A stretch of 29,875 nucleotides of DNA, taken from NCBI GenBank assembly GCA_035644475.1, contig DASQOL010000082.1, forward strand, positions 1 to 29,875, in the 5' to 3' direction. A program made the position numbers and the translations under genes. The stretch comes from FEN-1219 sp035644475. GTDB lineage: Bacteria; Pseudomonadota; Gammaproteobacteria; Steroidobacterales; Rariloculaceae. Positions 8,406 through 15,783 of the stretch are shown here, one piece after another (positions within the stretch are counted from its first letter, which is position 1; each line of letters starts with the position of its first letter). A model generated the notes under the pieces. The model ran no database searches. It was not told the origin of the DNA and saw nothing but the letters and a program-made list of their open reading frames with translations.

Positions 8406-8608
8406 GCAAACGCAGCAAGTTTCCTGATGGCTGGAATGAAGAGCGCGTCAAGCGCGTGCTCGAGCACTACGGCACGCAGACGGAAGATCAAGCCGTCGCA
8501 GAAGACGAAGCGGCAGCTGAGCATGGCGATCAGACCTTCATGGAGGTGCCAAATGATTTGGTGCCGCAAGTCCGTGATCTCATCGCTAAGCGCAGAAAAG
8601 TGTCGTAG
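8402..8608 (+). CDS. Small acidic partner protein, probable antitoxin of the preceding gene
   Basis: The 68-residue product has a basic start, a helix (WNEERVKRVLEHYGTQ), an acidic middle (EDQAVAEDEAAAEHGDQ) and a C-terminal EVPNDLVPQVRDLIAKRR. It resembles short proteins that follow DUF4258-type toxins; I do not recognise a named DNA-binding domain. ATG at 8402 overlaps the upstream stop by four bases, implying coupled translation. An attC-like half-site starts nine bases after its stop, as expected for the 3' end of an integron cassette. Confidence 0.6.
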   Translation: MSKRSKFPDGWNEERVKRVLEHYGTQTEDQAVAEDEAAAEHGDQTFMEVPNDLVPQVRDLIAKRRKVS

Positions 8609-8616
8609 TGCCAAGC

Positions 8617-8652
8617 GCCGAACAAGCACGTGCAGCGGACCGTGACGACGGC
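8617..8652 (+). repeat. attC-like half-site (left arm only)
   Basis: This 36-base stretch matches the left arm of the site at 7980-8014 almost base for base: GCCGAACAAGCA, then TGCAGC, GACCGTGA and CGGC at the same spacing. The expected right arm ending in GTTCGGC is not found downstream, so the site appears truncated or decayed. Confidence 0.55.
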
Positions 8653-8906
8653 GCCCGTTCCATGAAGATTAGAAGTCACGGTTCTATTTTTCGAGGACCG
8701 GCTAGGCATTCGCCTGGATCGGAGACTGGCCGCCTGCCGAAGCTCGGGTAAGCTTCGATGGCGTCGAGCCATTCAAGCCGCGAACTAGAAGCGAACTTTC
8801 AGCGTCCGCACGCGATCCAATTCGCATCGGCGTGAAACGTTCCCCCGTCGGCTGCATCGGCCTTCTTACCTATTTCCCTTCACGGAGCGGCAGGTAAATT
8901 CAGCTC
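8653..8906. other. Non-coding gap between cassette remnant and VirJ-like gene
   Basis: No supportable coding region is seen here on either strand. The base composition is less GC-rich than the flanking core genes. A possible weak -10 (GTAAAT, near 8892) lies just before the next gene, without a convincing -35. The stretch probably contains the eroded end of the cassette region. Confidence 0.4.
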
Positions 8907-9731
8907 ATGCTCACGATCAAGCTTCTGCCGTTGTGCCTGCTCGCGATCGCGTGCTCCGCGTGCGCCGGGCTGAAGTCGCAACCCGGCGAATACGACATCA
9001 TCAAAGAGCCGCTCAAGGCCGGGCCGCGCAAGATCCATTTGGTCTACGGGCGCCCTACGCAGCCCAAGCACCCCGAGTATCTCGTCGTGTTCGCGACGGG
9101 CGACGGCGGCTGGCGAGGCGTGAGCTCCGAGGTCTTCGCGCATCTCGCCGCCGAGGGCTTTTCGGTCGCGGGAATCGATTCGCCCGAGGCCTTGAAGCCG
9201 GTGAAGCGCGCGGGCGAGAAGATGAGCACGGCGCAAGCCGCGGAACGCGTGAAGGCCGCGTTCGCCGACGCCAAGGACGACCTCGGCCTGCCCGACTCGA
9301 CGCCCGTGATCGTGATGGGCTTCTCGCGCGGCGCGACGCTGGTCGCGTTCGCGGCGCTGCATCCCGAGCTTCGCGACGGCGTCGGCGGCGCCATCGCGCT
9401 GGCGCTCACGCGCGAGGTGGACTACCTGCGCGCGCCGCCGGCCGAGCGCGCGCCGGACATCCAGGTCGACAAGAAAGGGCGGGTTCAGATCTACCCCGCG
9501 CTGAAGTTGTTGGGATCGACGCCGGTGGCGGTGATCCAGTCGACGAGCGACCCCTACGTTCCCGCGGCCGAATCGCGCCAATTGCTCGGGCCCGATACGG
9601 CAACTCTGCGGCTGTACGAGGTCGAGGCGAAGAATCACCGCTTCGGCGGCGCGCACGACAAGCTGATCGCCGACGTCGACGACGCGATGAGCTGGATCTT
9701 GCAGTCGCACGGGGCACGCGCGGCGAACTAG
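8907..9731 (+). CDS. VirJ/AcvB-like periplasmic serine hydrolase
   Basis: This 274-residue alpha/beta hydrolase begins with a hydrophobic export signal (LLPLCLLAIACSACAG) that could be a lipoprotein or Sec signal; the lipobox is not canonical. The block VVFATGDGGWRG (residues 61-71) is characteristic of the VirJ/AcvB family. A full catalytic triad is visible: Ser140 in GFSRGA, Asp215 in STSDPYVP and His244 in KNHRF. In agrobacteria AcvB hydrolyses lysyl-phosphatidylglycerol; whether this protein does the same is inference. No vir or type IV secretion genes are near, so a role in envelope lipid or cell-surface metabolism is more likely than conjugation. Confidence 0.8.
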   Translation: MLTIKLLPLCLLAIACSACAGLKSQPGEYDIIKEPLKAGPRKIHLVYGRPTQPKHPEYLVVFATGDGGWRGVSSEVFAHLAAEGFSVAGIDSPEALKPVKRAGEKMSTAQAAERVKAAFADAKDDLGLPDSTPVIVMGFSRGATLVAFAALHPELRDGVGGAIALALTREVDYLRAPPAERAPDIQVDKKGRVQIYPALKLLGSTPVAVIQSTSDPYVPAAESRQLLGPDTATLRLYEVEAKNHRFGGAHDKLIADVDDAMSWILQSHGARAAN

Positions 9732-9734
9732 CCC

Positions 9735-9792
9735 GGTGTGAGGCACCAGGTGTCGGGCATCCGGCGTGTCTGACACCACAGTTTCGGGCACC
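9735..9792. repeat. Four tandem degenerate near-palindromes (GGTGTC-GGCACC type)
   Basis: Four 13-base units follow one another at 14-16 base spacing: 9735-9747, 9749-9761, 9765-9777 and 9780-9792. Each has the form G-G/T-T-G/T-T, two or three variable bases, then GGCACC or a close variant. The third contains the perfect palindrome GTGTCTGACAC. They fill the gap between two plus-strand genes and resemble REP-like interspersed elements or clustered protein-binding sites. Confidence 0.5.
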
Positions 9793-9814
9793 GTCTTCGC
9801 CTTAGAATCCGCAC

Positions 9815-10690
9815 ATGGACGAACGCAGGCCTGCACCTCCGCCGAGCCGCCGCCGTGACGAGACCTTGGCCGTCGACCCGAGCGACGTACGACGCCACGC
9901 CCGGCGCCTGCGGGAGCGTGACCGCCCGGATCCGCTGCGCAGGCTCGCGCGCTACGGCGCCCTCGGCTTGGTAGTCGTGGCGCTGGTCGCCGCGTACTGG
10001 AATCGCGAAACGCTGCTCGGCATCAGGGTCGACGCGTCGGCGCTCACGAGCCTGTTCGCGAAGCGTCCCGCGCCGGGGGACCCGGCCGCGCCGGGGGCGG
10101 GCGGCGACGCGGGAGTGTCGAACGTCGAGGCCCCCGCCGTCGTCGGCACCCGCGTCCCCACGAGCCTCGATGCCGAGCCTGCGGAAGACGCCGCGGCAGT
10201 CGAGCCGAGCGCAGCGCAGGCACGGTCCGACCCGCCGGCCGCCGGACCGTCGCTCGCGGCGAACGAGCCGCAGCCCGAGCCGGCAGCTGGGCCGGCAGCC
10301 GCACCGGCGCCCGTCGCTCCGCCGGAGCCGCCGCCTCCCCCGCCCGAGCCCGAGACGTTCGAACTCGGGCTCGACCGCGTCGAGGTTTCCGAGTCCGCGG
10401 CGAGCGCGGCCGTGCTGATACTCCGGTACGGCGACCGCAGTCGCGCATCGTCCGTCAGCTGGTGGACCGAGGAAGGCACCGCCAAGGCCGGGGTCGACTA
10501 CGTAAACCTCGGCGTGCTGGATGAGAAATTCGCGCGCGGCGAGCAGAACCGCACGATTCACATCCCGATCGTCGGCGATCACAACGCCGAGGGGCCGGAG
10601 ACCTTCTTCGTCGTGGTGCGCGCGCGCGCCGGCGAGGGGGCGGAGATCCCCGTGAAGCGTCTCGAGGTCGTGATCAACGACGACGATTGA
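9815..10690 (+). CDS. Single-pass membrane protein with C-terminal Calx-beta domain
   Basis: The 291-residue protein has a basic cytoplasmic N-terminus (1-45) and one transmembrane helix (about 46-62, LARYGALGLVVVALVAAYW). A long Ala/Pro/Glu linker (85-180) ends in a PPPPPP run. A Calx-beta domain follows (about 183-291) with the hallmarks SWWTEEGTAKAGVDY, FARGEQNRTIHIPI and a C-terminal VINDDD acidic strand that would bind calcium. The Calx-beta domain should face the periplasm. Partner and role are unknown. A TAGAAT -10-like box at 9803-9808 lies immediately before the ATG, so a very short leader is possible. Confidence 0.78.
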   Translation: MDERRPAPPPSRRRDETLAVDPSDVRRHARRLRERDRPDPLRRLARYGALGLVVVALVAAYWNRETLLGIRVDASALTSLFAKRPAPGDPAAPGAGGDAGVSNVEAPAVVGTRVPTSLDAEPAEDAAAVEPSAAQARSDPPAAGPSLAANEPQPEPAAGPAAAPAPVAPPEPPPPPPEPETFELGLDRVEVSESAASAAVLILRYGDRSRASSVSWWTEEGTAKAGVDYVNLGVLDEKFARGEQNRTIHIPIVGDHNAEGPETFFVVVRARAGEGAEIPVKRLEVVINDDD

Positions 10691-10764
10691 CGGCTTCGCA
10701 TGCGAGTTTCCAATGTACGCATTCGGCTGCCGCAGCGCATTCTGGCCGCTGCTTTCGGTGGGGC

Positions 10765-11418
10765 TTGAGCGGAATCGATCGCTATGCCGCCCGAGGCGCG
10801 CAGGCAGAGTACGAACCCGGCTCGCGACGACGCGTGCCACGCAATCTCCGGGGAATCGTACGCGTGCGCGACATGGAGCGGGCCGAGTCGGACGCGCTGG
10901 TCACCACGCAGAACGCGTTGCTCGACCGGTACACGCTGACGCATAGGTTTATCGCTCGCGACGTCCGCGAGATGCACCGACAATGGCTCGGCGGCATCTA
11001 CGCCTGGGCGGGTGAGTATCGAACGGTCAACGTCGGCAAGGGCGGGTTCGTGTTTGCGGCCGCGGACCGAGTGCCGCGCTTGATGGACAGCTTTGAAAAG
11101 GTTGAGCTGCTCTCCGAGACGCCGTGCGAAGGCATGGACCAAAAGCGACTGACGCGAGCACTCGCGCGCACGCATGCAGAGCTCGTCCTGATCCATCCCT
11201 TTCGCGATGGTAACGGGCGCTGCGCGCGCCTTCTCGCGTACCTAATGGCGGTGCAGGCGGGGCTGCCCTCGCTGCACTTCGATGTATTCGCCGGGCGCGG
11301 TAAGCGCGCGTACGTCAGTGCCATCCATGCCGCCCATATCGGCGACTACTTGCCGATGGAAGCACTGTTCGCCAAAGCAATCAGGCGGACTTTGGGCGCT
11401 TACGGGGACGCGCCGTGA
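10765..11418 (+). CDS. Fic-domain AMP-transferase (probable toxin)
   Basis: The product contains the complete Fic signature HPFRDGNGR (residues 144-152 counted from 10765), with catalytic His144 and the phosphate-anchoring Asn/Arg. It also has the WAGEYRTVNVGKGGFVFA flap that positions the target, so it should be able to transfer AMP or another NMP to protein hydroxyls. The frame is open further upstream to a TTG at 10687, but the family-like part begins at TTG 10765 (217 aa). No obvious inhibitory (S/T)xxxE(G/N) helix is seen at the protein's own ends, which suggests class I organisation with a separate antitoxin. A candidate lies convergent at the 3' end. Confidence 0.85.
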   Translation: MSGIDRYAARGAQAEYEPGSRRRVPRNLRGIVRVRDMERAESDALVTTQNALLDRYTLTHRFIARDVREMHRQWLGGIYAWAGEYRTVNVGKGGFVFAAADRVPRLMDSFEKVELLSETPCEGMDQKRLTRALARTHAELVLIHPFRDGNGRCARLLAYLMAVQAGLPSLHFDVFAGRGKRAYVSAIHAAHIGDYLPMEALFAKAIRRTLGAYGDAP

Positions 11419-11554
11419 GAGGCTTGGTCGGTTCCGCGAACGGCCGGCGGATACCCTCCACGGCCGACGAGCTGGCCGCGGCCATCCGCACAGATTTCTT
11501 CCGCGTGCGCGGATCGCGCAGATACGGATTGCTGCTTGCAAGGTTCGTGGCCAT
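11381..11554 (-). CDS. Small protein with Fic-inhibitory-type motif, candidate Fic antitoxin
   Basis: This 57-residue ORF is convergent with the fic gene and overlaps its last 38 bases. It reads as a natural small protein: MATNLASSNPYLRDPRTRKK, then a helix with SSAVEGIR. Ser29-xxx-Glu33-Gly34 fits the (S/T)xxxE(G/N) inhibitory motif that blocks Fic active sites. The frame is open from a GTG at 11605, but the family-like start is ATG 11554. No strong ribosome-binding site is seen. Stand-alone Fic antitoxins usually lie upstream of and codirectional with fic, so the convergent arrangement is unusual, and the ORF could still be spurious. Confidence 0.48.
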   Translation of the reverse strand: MATNLASSNPYLRDPRTRKKSVRMAAASSSAVEGIRRPFAEPTKPLTARPRKRPKSA

Positions 11555-11608
11555 GCGGAGATCATAGCCCACACTGAAAAGGAACAGGGGCAAAGACTCG
11601 AGCACTCT

Positions 11609-13231
11609 TCAGGTCTCCGCCCTCGCGAACAGCAACACCAAGCCGGCGGCCGCGCCGAGCCACCCGATCCACCCCGGCTGCGCCGCGAGCCCGACCCAGA
11701 GCGCGCCCGCGATCAGCAACGCACCGCCCGCGATCGCGCGCTGCACGCCGCGTTCCTTGCGCACCACTGTGACACGCCGGCCGCGCTGCGCCGCCACGTC
11801 GTCCGTCTCCGCGCGGCGCACCGCGCGGTGCAGCAGCCGCGGCAACACGCCCAGGTCCTCGCTGATGTCCGGCCACGCGGCGACGAGGGCCTTCAACTGC
11901 GTGCGCGGATCGCGGCGCTGCTTGAGCCAGTCCTCGAGCACAGGTTGCGCCGTCTTCCAGAGATCGAGCTCGGGATAGAGCAGCCGCCCCAGACCCTCGA
12001 CCTGGAGCAGCGTCTTTTGCAGCAGCACGAGCTGCGGCTGCACTTCCATGTTGAACTGGCGCGCAACCTGGAAGAGGCGCAGCAGCACGAAGCCGAACGA
12101 GATGTCCTTGAGCGGCTTGTTGAAGATCGGCTCGCAGACCGAGCGCACCGCAGCCTCGAGATCGTTGATGCGCGTCCCGGGCGGAACCCAGCCCGAGTCG
12201 ACGTGCAAGGCGGCGACGCGGCGGTAGTCGCGGCGGAAGAACGCGACGAAGTTCTCGGCGAGATAGTGCTGGTCGCGCGTATCGAGCGTGCCGACGATGC
12301 CGAAGTCTACGGCCACGTACTTCGGCCGGTCCGGATTCGTCACGTCGACGAAGATGTTGCCGGGGTGCATGTCGGCGTGAAAGAAGTTGTGCCGGAACAC
12401 CTGCGTGAAGAAGATCTCGACGCCGTTCTCCGCGAGCCGCTGGATGTCGGTGTTCGCGTTGCGCAGACCTGCGAGGTCGTCGATCTGGATGCCGAAGATC
12501 CGCTCCGTGGTGAGCACGTTCGGCCGGCACCAGTCCCAGTGCACGGCCGGCACGTACAGCAGGTCGGAGCCCGCGAAGTTGCGCTTGAGCTGCGCGCCGT
12601 TCGCGGCCTCGCGCATGAGGTCGAGCTCGTTGGCGAGCGTCTTCTCGAACTCGGCCACCACCTCGATCGGGTGCAGCCGGCGCGCCTCGGGCCAGTAGCG
12701 CTCGGCGAGCCTCGCGACGGCGTAGAGCACGTCGACGTCGCGGCTGATCAGCGCAGCCACGTTCGGCCGCAAGATCTTCACCACCACCGACGAGCCGTCC
12801 GCGAGCTTGGCGGCGTGCACCTGCGCGATCGACGCTGCGGCGAGCGGCGCGCGGTCGAACTCCGCGAACAGCGCGCTCACGGGCCGGCCGAACGCGCGCT
12901 CGAGCATCTCGACGGCCTGCTCGGCCGGGAACGGCGGCACCGCGTCCTGGAGCTTGGTGAGCTCCTCTGCCACTTCGGGGCCGACGAGGTCCGGCCGCAC
13001 CGACAGCGCTTGCCCGAACTTCACGAAGATCGGCCCGAGCTCCTCGAGCGCGAGGCGCAGGCGCGCGCCGAGCGGCAGCGTCTGCCTCCGGCGCGGCACG
13101 ATCCTGCGCATCCACGCGAGCGGCCGGAACAGGTGCGCGCGCCACACGATCTCGTCGAGACCGTGGCGCACGAGCGCGCGGCGGATTGCGAGCAGGCGCA
13201 GCAAGAGCCGCAGGCGGCGCAAGCTCTGCAT
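11609..13231 (-). CDS. ubiB: Ubiquinone biosynthesis ABC1/ADCK-family atypical kinase
   Basis: UbiB is an atypical protein-kinase-like ATPase needed for ubiquinone biosynthesis, acting at the membrane. The 540-residue protein shows the family's KxGQ-type motif (FVKFGQALSVRPD, 69-81), the Ala-rich loop AAASIAQVH (131-139) in place of a P-loop, Lys152 in VVVKILRP, HADMHPGN (285-292) and DFG (309-311). Two hydrophobic helices close the C-terminus (about 495-535). ATG at 13231 overlaps the ubiJ stop by one base (TGATG), giving the normal family length. It is the last gene of ubiE-ubiJ-ubiB. Confidence 0.96.
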   Translation of the reverse strand: MQSLRRLRLLLRLLAIRRALVRHGLDEIVWRAHLFRPLAWMRRIVPRRRQTLPLGARLRLALEELGPIFVKFGQALSVRPDLVGPEVAEELTKLQDAVPPFPAEQAVEMLERAFGRPVSALFAEFDRAPLAAASIAQVHAAKLADGSSVVVKILRPNVAALISRDVDVLYAVARLAERYWPEARRLHPIEVVAEFEKTLANELDLMREAANGAQLKRNFAGSDLLYVPAVHWDWCRPNVLTTERIFGIQIDDLAGLRNANTDIQRLAENGVEIFFTQVFRHNFFHADMHPGNIFVDVTNPDRPKYVAVDFGIVGTLDTRDQHYLAENFVAFFRRDYRRVAALHVDSGWVPPGTRINDLEAAVRSVCEPIFNKPLKDISFGFVLLRLFQVARQFNMEVQPQLVLLQKTLLQVEGLGRLLYPELDLWKTAQPVLEDWLKQRRDPRTQLKALVAAWPDISEDLGVLPRLLHRAVRRAETDDVAAQRGRRVTVVRKERGVQRAIAGGALLIAGALWVGLAAQPGWIGWLGAAAGLVLLFARAET

Positions 13232-13881
13232 CAACGCCGCTCGAGCCGCGCGAGGCGCGCCGCGGCGCGCTCCACGTCGTCGCGTAGTCTCTCGACGTCG
13301 TCGTAGAACCCCTGCGCCTCGAGCGGGGCCGGCAGCGCGCGGCTCTCCTCTTGCAGGTACTCCGCGGTATTCATCCGCAGCGCTTGCGCCGCGCGCTTGA
13401 GCCACGCGCCCGCGCCGTGCGCCGCGCGCCCGAGCGCGTGCGCCGGGATGTCGCCGATCCAGCGCGAGAGCTCTTCCTCGAGGTCCGGGCGCGCGAGCTT
13501 CAGCAGCTTCGCGAAGCGCTCGGCGACCTGGAGGTCGCCCGAAATCTCGGCCTGCGTGCCTCTGACTTGGGCGAGCCCGTCGGCGCCGACGAGGCGCAAC
13601 AGGTCGATCGGCCGCGCGCGCAGCGTGGCCGTCGCGCCGCTCGCGTCGGTGCCGAGCGCGACGCGCTCGGGCTCGGCGCGCAGCACGCAGGTGATCGAGA
13701 GCCCCTCCACGTGGACGGCGAAGCTCGAGCCCGCGAGCTCGTCGAGCAAGTCGAGCGCGGCGGTGGACTCGGCAATCTGCCTGTTGAGCGCCCGCTCGGC
13801 GAACGCGAGCATGGCGTCGAGCGGCCGCGCGCCGCCGCCCCCGCGCGCGCCTTCCCCTCGACCGGCCGAGCTCGTCGTCAT
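13231..13881 (-). CDS. ubiJ: Ubiquinone biosynthesis accessory factor, SCP2 domain
   Basis: UbiJ is a lipid-binding scaffold of the soluble ubiquinone-synthesis complex. The 216-residue product has an SCP2-like domain (about residues 20-125, with LNRQIAESTAALDLLDELAG and a GDLQVAERFAKLL strand-helix) and a C-terminal coiled coil (FYDDVERLRDDVERAAARLARLE). It lies between ubiE and ubiB, exactly as in other gammaproteobacteria. ubiE ends 13 bases downstream of its start codon position on the opposite side, so the three genes are almost certainly cotranscribed. A Gly/Ala/Arg-rich stretch of about 18 residues precedes the domain. Confidence 0.9.
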   Translation of the reverse strand: MTTSSAGRGEGARGGGGARPLDAMLAFAERALNRQIAESTAALDLLDELAGSSFAVHVEGLSITCVLRAEPERVALGTDASGATATLRARPIDLLRLVGADGLAQVRGTQAEISGDLQVAERFAKLLKLARPDLEEELSRWIGDIPAHALGRAAHGAGAWLKRAAQALRMNTAEYLQEESRALPAPLEAQGFYDDVERLRDDVERAAARLARLERR

Positions 13882-13893
13882 GCGCGGCGTTCT

Positions 13894-14655
13894 CTAGAGC
13901 CGGTAGCCCAAGTGGAGCGCGACGATGCCGGCCGCGAGATTGAAGTACTCGCAGCGCTCGAAGCCTTGCCGCTCCATCATCGCCTTCAGCGTGTCCTGGT
14001 CCGGGTGCTTGCGGATCGACTCGGCGAGATAGCGGTAGCTGTCCGCGTCGCGGGCGAGCGCAGCACCGAGCTGCGGTAGCACCTGGAACGAGTAGAGCTC
14101 GTAGAGGGGCTCGAGCGCGCCCAAGTGCGCCTTCGAGAACTCGAGCACGGCGAGCCGGCCGCCGGGCTTGAGCACGCGGAACATCGACGCGAGCGCGCGC
14201 TCTTGGTCGGTGACGTTGCGCAGACCGAAGCCGATGGTCACGCAGTGGAACGATTGGTCGCGAAACGGCAGCGACTCCGCGTCGGCCAACGCGTAGTCGA
14301 CGTTGCCGGCGACGCCGGCGTTCAGTAACCGGTCGCGACCTTCGGCAAGCATCTTCGCGTTGATGTCGGTGACCATCACGCGGCCGCCGCGTCCGACACG
14401 CCGCGCGAGGCCGACCGCAAGATCGCCGCTGCCGGCCGCGACGTCGAGCGCCTGCTGGCCGGGCCGCAGACCCGTGTGGCCGAGCGCGAAACGCTTCCAC
14501 AGCCGGTGCATCCCGCCCGACATGACGTCGTTCATGAGGTCGTAGCTCGGGGCGACGGAGTCGAACACGCCGCGCACACGGCGCTTCTTGTCCGTCCAAG
14601 AGACGCGCTCGTAGCCGAAGTCGGCGGTTCGGTCGTCGCGCGGCTCAGTCGGCAC
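13894..14655 (-). CDS. ubiE: Ubiquinone/menaquinone C-methyltransferase
   Basis: UbiE is the SAM-dependent C-methyltransferase of ubiquinone (and menaquinone) synthesis. The 253-residue protein has FGYERVSWTDK near the start, VFDSVAPSYDLMNDVMSGG, SAM motif I ALDVAAGSGDLA, the DAESLPF motif, FGLRNVTD, LKPGGRLAVLEFSK and the typical C-terminal GIVALHLGYRL. No ATG is available; GTG at 14655 gives the expected length (E. coli UbiE is 251 residues). The open frame further upstream runs antisense through rdgC and is not part of the gene. Confidence 0.96.
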   Translation of the reverse strand: MPTEPRDDRTADFGYERVSWTDKKRRVRGVFDSVAPSYDLMNDVMSGGMHRLWKRFALGHTGLRPGQQALDVAAGSGDLAVGLARRVGRGGRVMVTDINAKMLAEGRDRLLNAGVAGNVDYALADAESLPFRDQSFHCVTIGFGLRNVTDQERALASMFRVLKPGGRLAVLEFSKAHLGALEPLYELYSFQVLPQLGAALARDADSYRYLAESIRKHPDQDTLKAMMERQGFERCEYFNLAAGIVALHLGYRL

Positions 14656-14693
14656 CGCCGGTCTCCCGCTTTCGCGCTGGCTGCATGGCGCCA

Positions 14694-14699
14694 AGTATA
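14694..14699 (-). promoter_or_regulatory. Possible -10 box for the ubiE-ubiJ-ubiB operon
   Basis: Read on the minus strand this is TATACT, five of six matches to the sigma-70 -10 consensus, 38 bases before the ubiE start. No good -35 hexamer is found at 16-18 bases upstream, so the promoter call is tentative. Confidence 0.35.
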
Positions 14700-14720
14700 G
14701 TGCCGCGGCGTTTGCAAGTC

Positions 14721-14749
14721 GTGACAGCCGGCGCCCGAAACCGGATACT
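14721..14749 (+). promoter_or_regulatory. Sigma-70-like promoter for rdgC
   Basis: GTGACA (14721-14726, five of six to TTGACA) and GATACT (14744-14749, four of six to TATAAT) are separated by exactly 17 bases. They lie 29 bases before the rdgC ATG, in the divergent rdgC/ubiE gap. Confidence 0.45.
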
Positions 14750-14778
14750 GCCGCCCCCTCCCTTCTCGAAAGCGACCG

Positions 14779-15765
14779 ATGTTTCGGAGCGTACGTTTCT
14801 ATTCGCTCGCGAGCCCGTGGCTCGACACCGAGCAGGCCTTGTCGGAGAAGCTCGCCGGCGCGGCCTTCAAGCCGTGCGGGCCGTTCACCGAGCGCAGCTC
14901 GGGCTTCGAGCCGCCCGTGGGCGACGAGCACGGCTTCGCGCGCCGCGTGGCCGGAACCGACCTGCTGCGCCTGCGCAGCCAGGTGCGGGTGCTTCCCGCC
15001 GCCGCTCTCAACGAGGCGGTGGAGGTTCGGATTGCGGAATACGTCGCCCGCATGCAGGAGAAGCCCGGGCGGCGCACCAGGCGCCAGCTCAAGGAGCAGA
15101 CGCGCGACGAGCTCCTGCCGAAGGCGCTGCTCAAGTCCGAGCGTACGACGGCGCTGTACCTCGCGTCCGAGCGCGTGCTCGCCATCGGCAGCGCGGCGCC
15201 GGCGCGGGCCGAGCGCTTTCTCGAGCAACTGCGCGTCGCGCTCGGCGGCGTCGAGGCTAAGCAGCTCGACTTCACGCGGCCGTTCGGCGAGCTCTTGACC
15301 CGCACGTTCGTGGGCGAAGGGCCGCGCGAGTTCGTGCTCGCGCGCGAATGTCGAATGCGCGACCGCAAGGACGGCAAGAGCACGGTGCGCTGGCAGAACG
15401 TGGATCTCGCGCACTCCACCGTGCAGCGCTGTTTGCGCGACGGCATGGAGATCACGCATCTCGCATTCGAGCTCGGCAACATGCTGCACGGCGTGCTCGA
15501 CGCGAACGGCGTGCTCACGAAGATCGAGCTGCTCGGCATGGACGAGGCGCCCGCGAACGACGGCGACGACGCGCTCGCGAAGCAGGACGCGGAGATCGCG
15601 CTCTACGGCGGCGCACTGCGCGACCTCGTCTCGACCCTGAAGCACGCGCTCGGCGCGGAGCTCCGCCCGAGCGCCCACACGATAGTCGGCACGGCCGCGG
15701 AACCCGCCGCAATCGAGCTCGCCGACGAGCTCGAGCCGGCGGGTCCAGCGTTCGCGACTACGTAG
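14779..15765 (+). CDS. rdgC: Recombination-associated protein RdgC
   Basis: RdgC forms ring-shaped dimers around double-stranded DNA and restrains RecA-mediated recombination. The 328-residue product opens with FRSVRFYSLASPW, then AFKPCGPFTERSSGFEPP, and continues with KPGRRTRRQLKEQTRDELLPKA-like and FTRPFGELLTR segments typical of the family. Length is a little above E. coli RdgC (303), with an extended C-terminus. The ATG at 14779 lies downstream of a plausible promoter. RdgC is essentially confined to beta- and gammaproteobacteria, which supports the taxonomic reading. Confidence 0.93.
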   Translation: MFRSVRFYSLASPWLDTEQALSEKLAGAAFKPCGPFTERSSGFEPPVGDEHGFARRVAGTDLLRLRSQVRVLPAAALNEAVEVRIAEYVARMQEKPGRRTRRQLKEQTRDELLPKALLKSERTTALYLASERVLAIGSAAPARAERFLEQLRVALGGVEAKQLDFTRPFGELLTRTFVGEGPREFVLARECRMRDRKDGKSTVRWQNVDLAHSTVQRCLRDGMEITHLAFELGNMLHGVLDANGVLTKIELLGMDEAPANDGDDALAKQDAEIALYGGALRDLVSTLKHALGAELRPSAHTIVGTAAEPAAIELADELEPAGPAFATT

Positions 15766-15783
15766 GGTCTGCATCCCGGCTCG

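Noticed and set aside
11414..11572. Short plus-strand ORF (about 50 codons) after fic
   Set aside because: It is antisense to the small ORF with the Fic-inhibitory motif, has no recognisable motif and starts at an overlapping GTG with no ribosome-binding site.
11282..13306. Plus-strand 674-codon open frame over ubiB
   Set aside because: Ubiquitous Arg/Glu/His-rich shadow translation opposite a well-supported ubiB gene.
14656..15774. N-terminal extension of the ubiE frame through rdgC
   Set aside because: The region is antisense to rdgC and shows no UbiE similarity; the family N-terminus starts at 14655.
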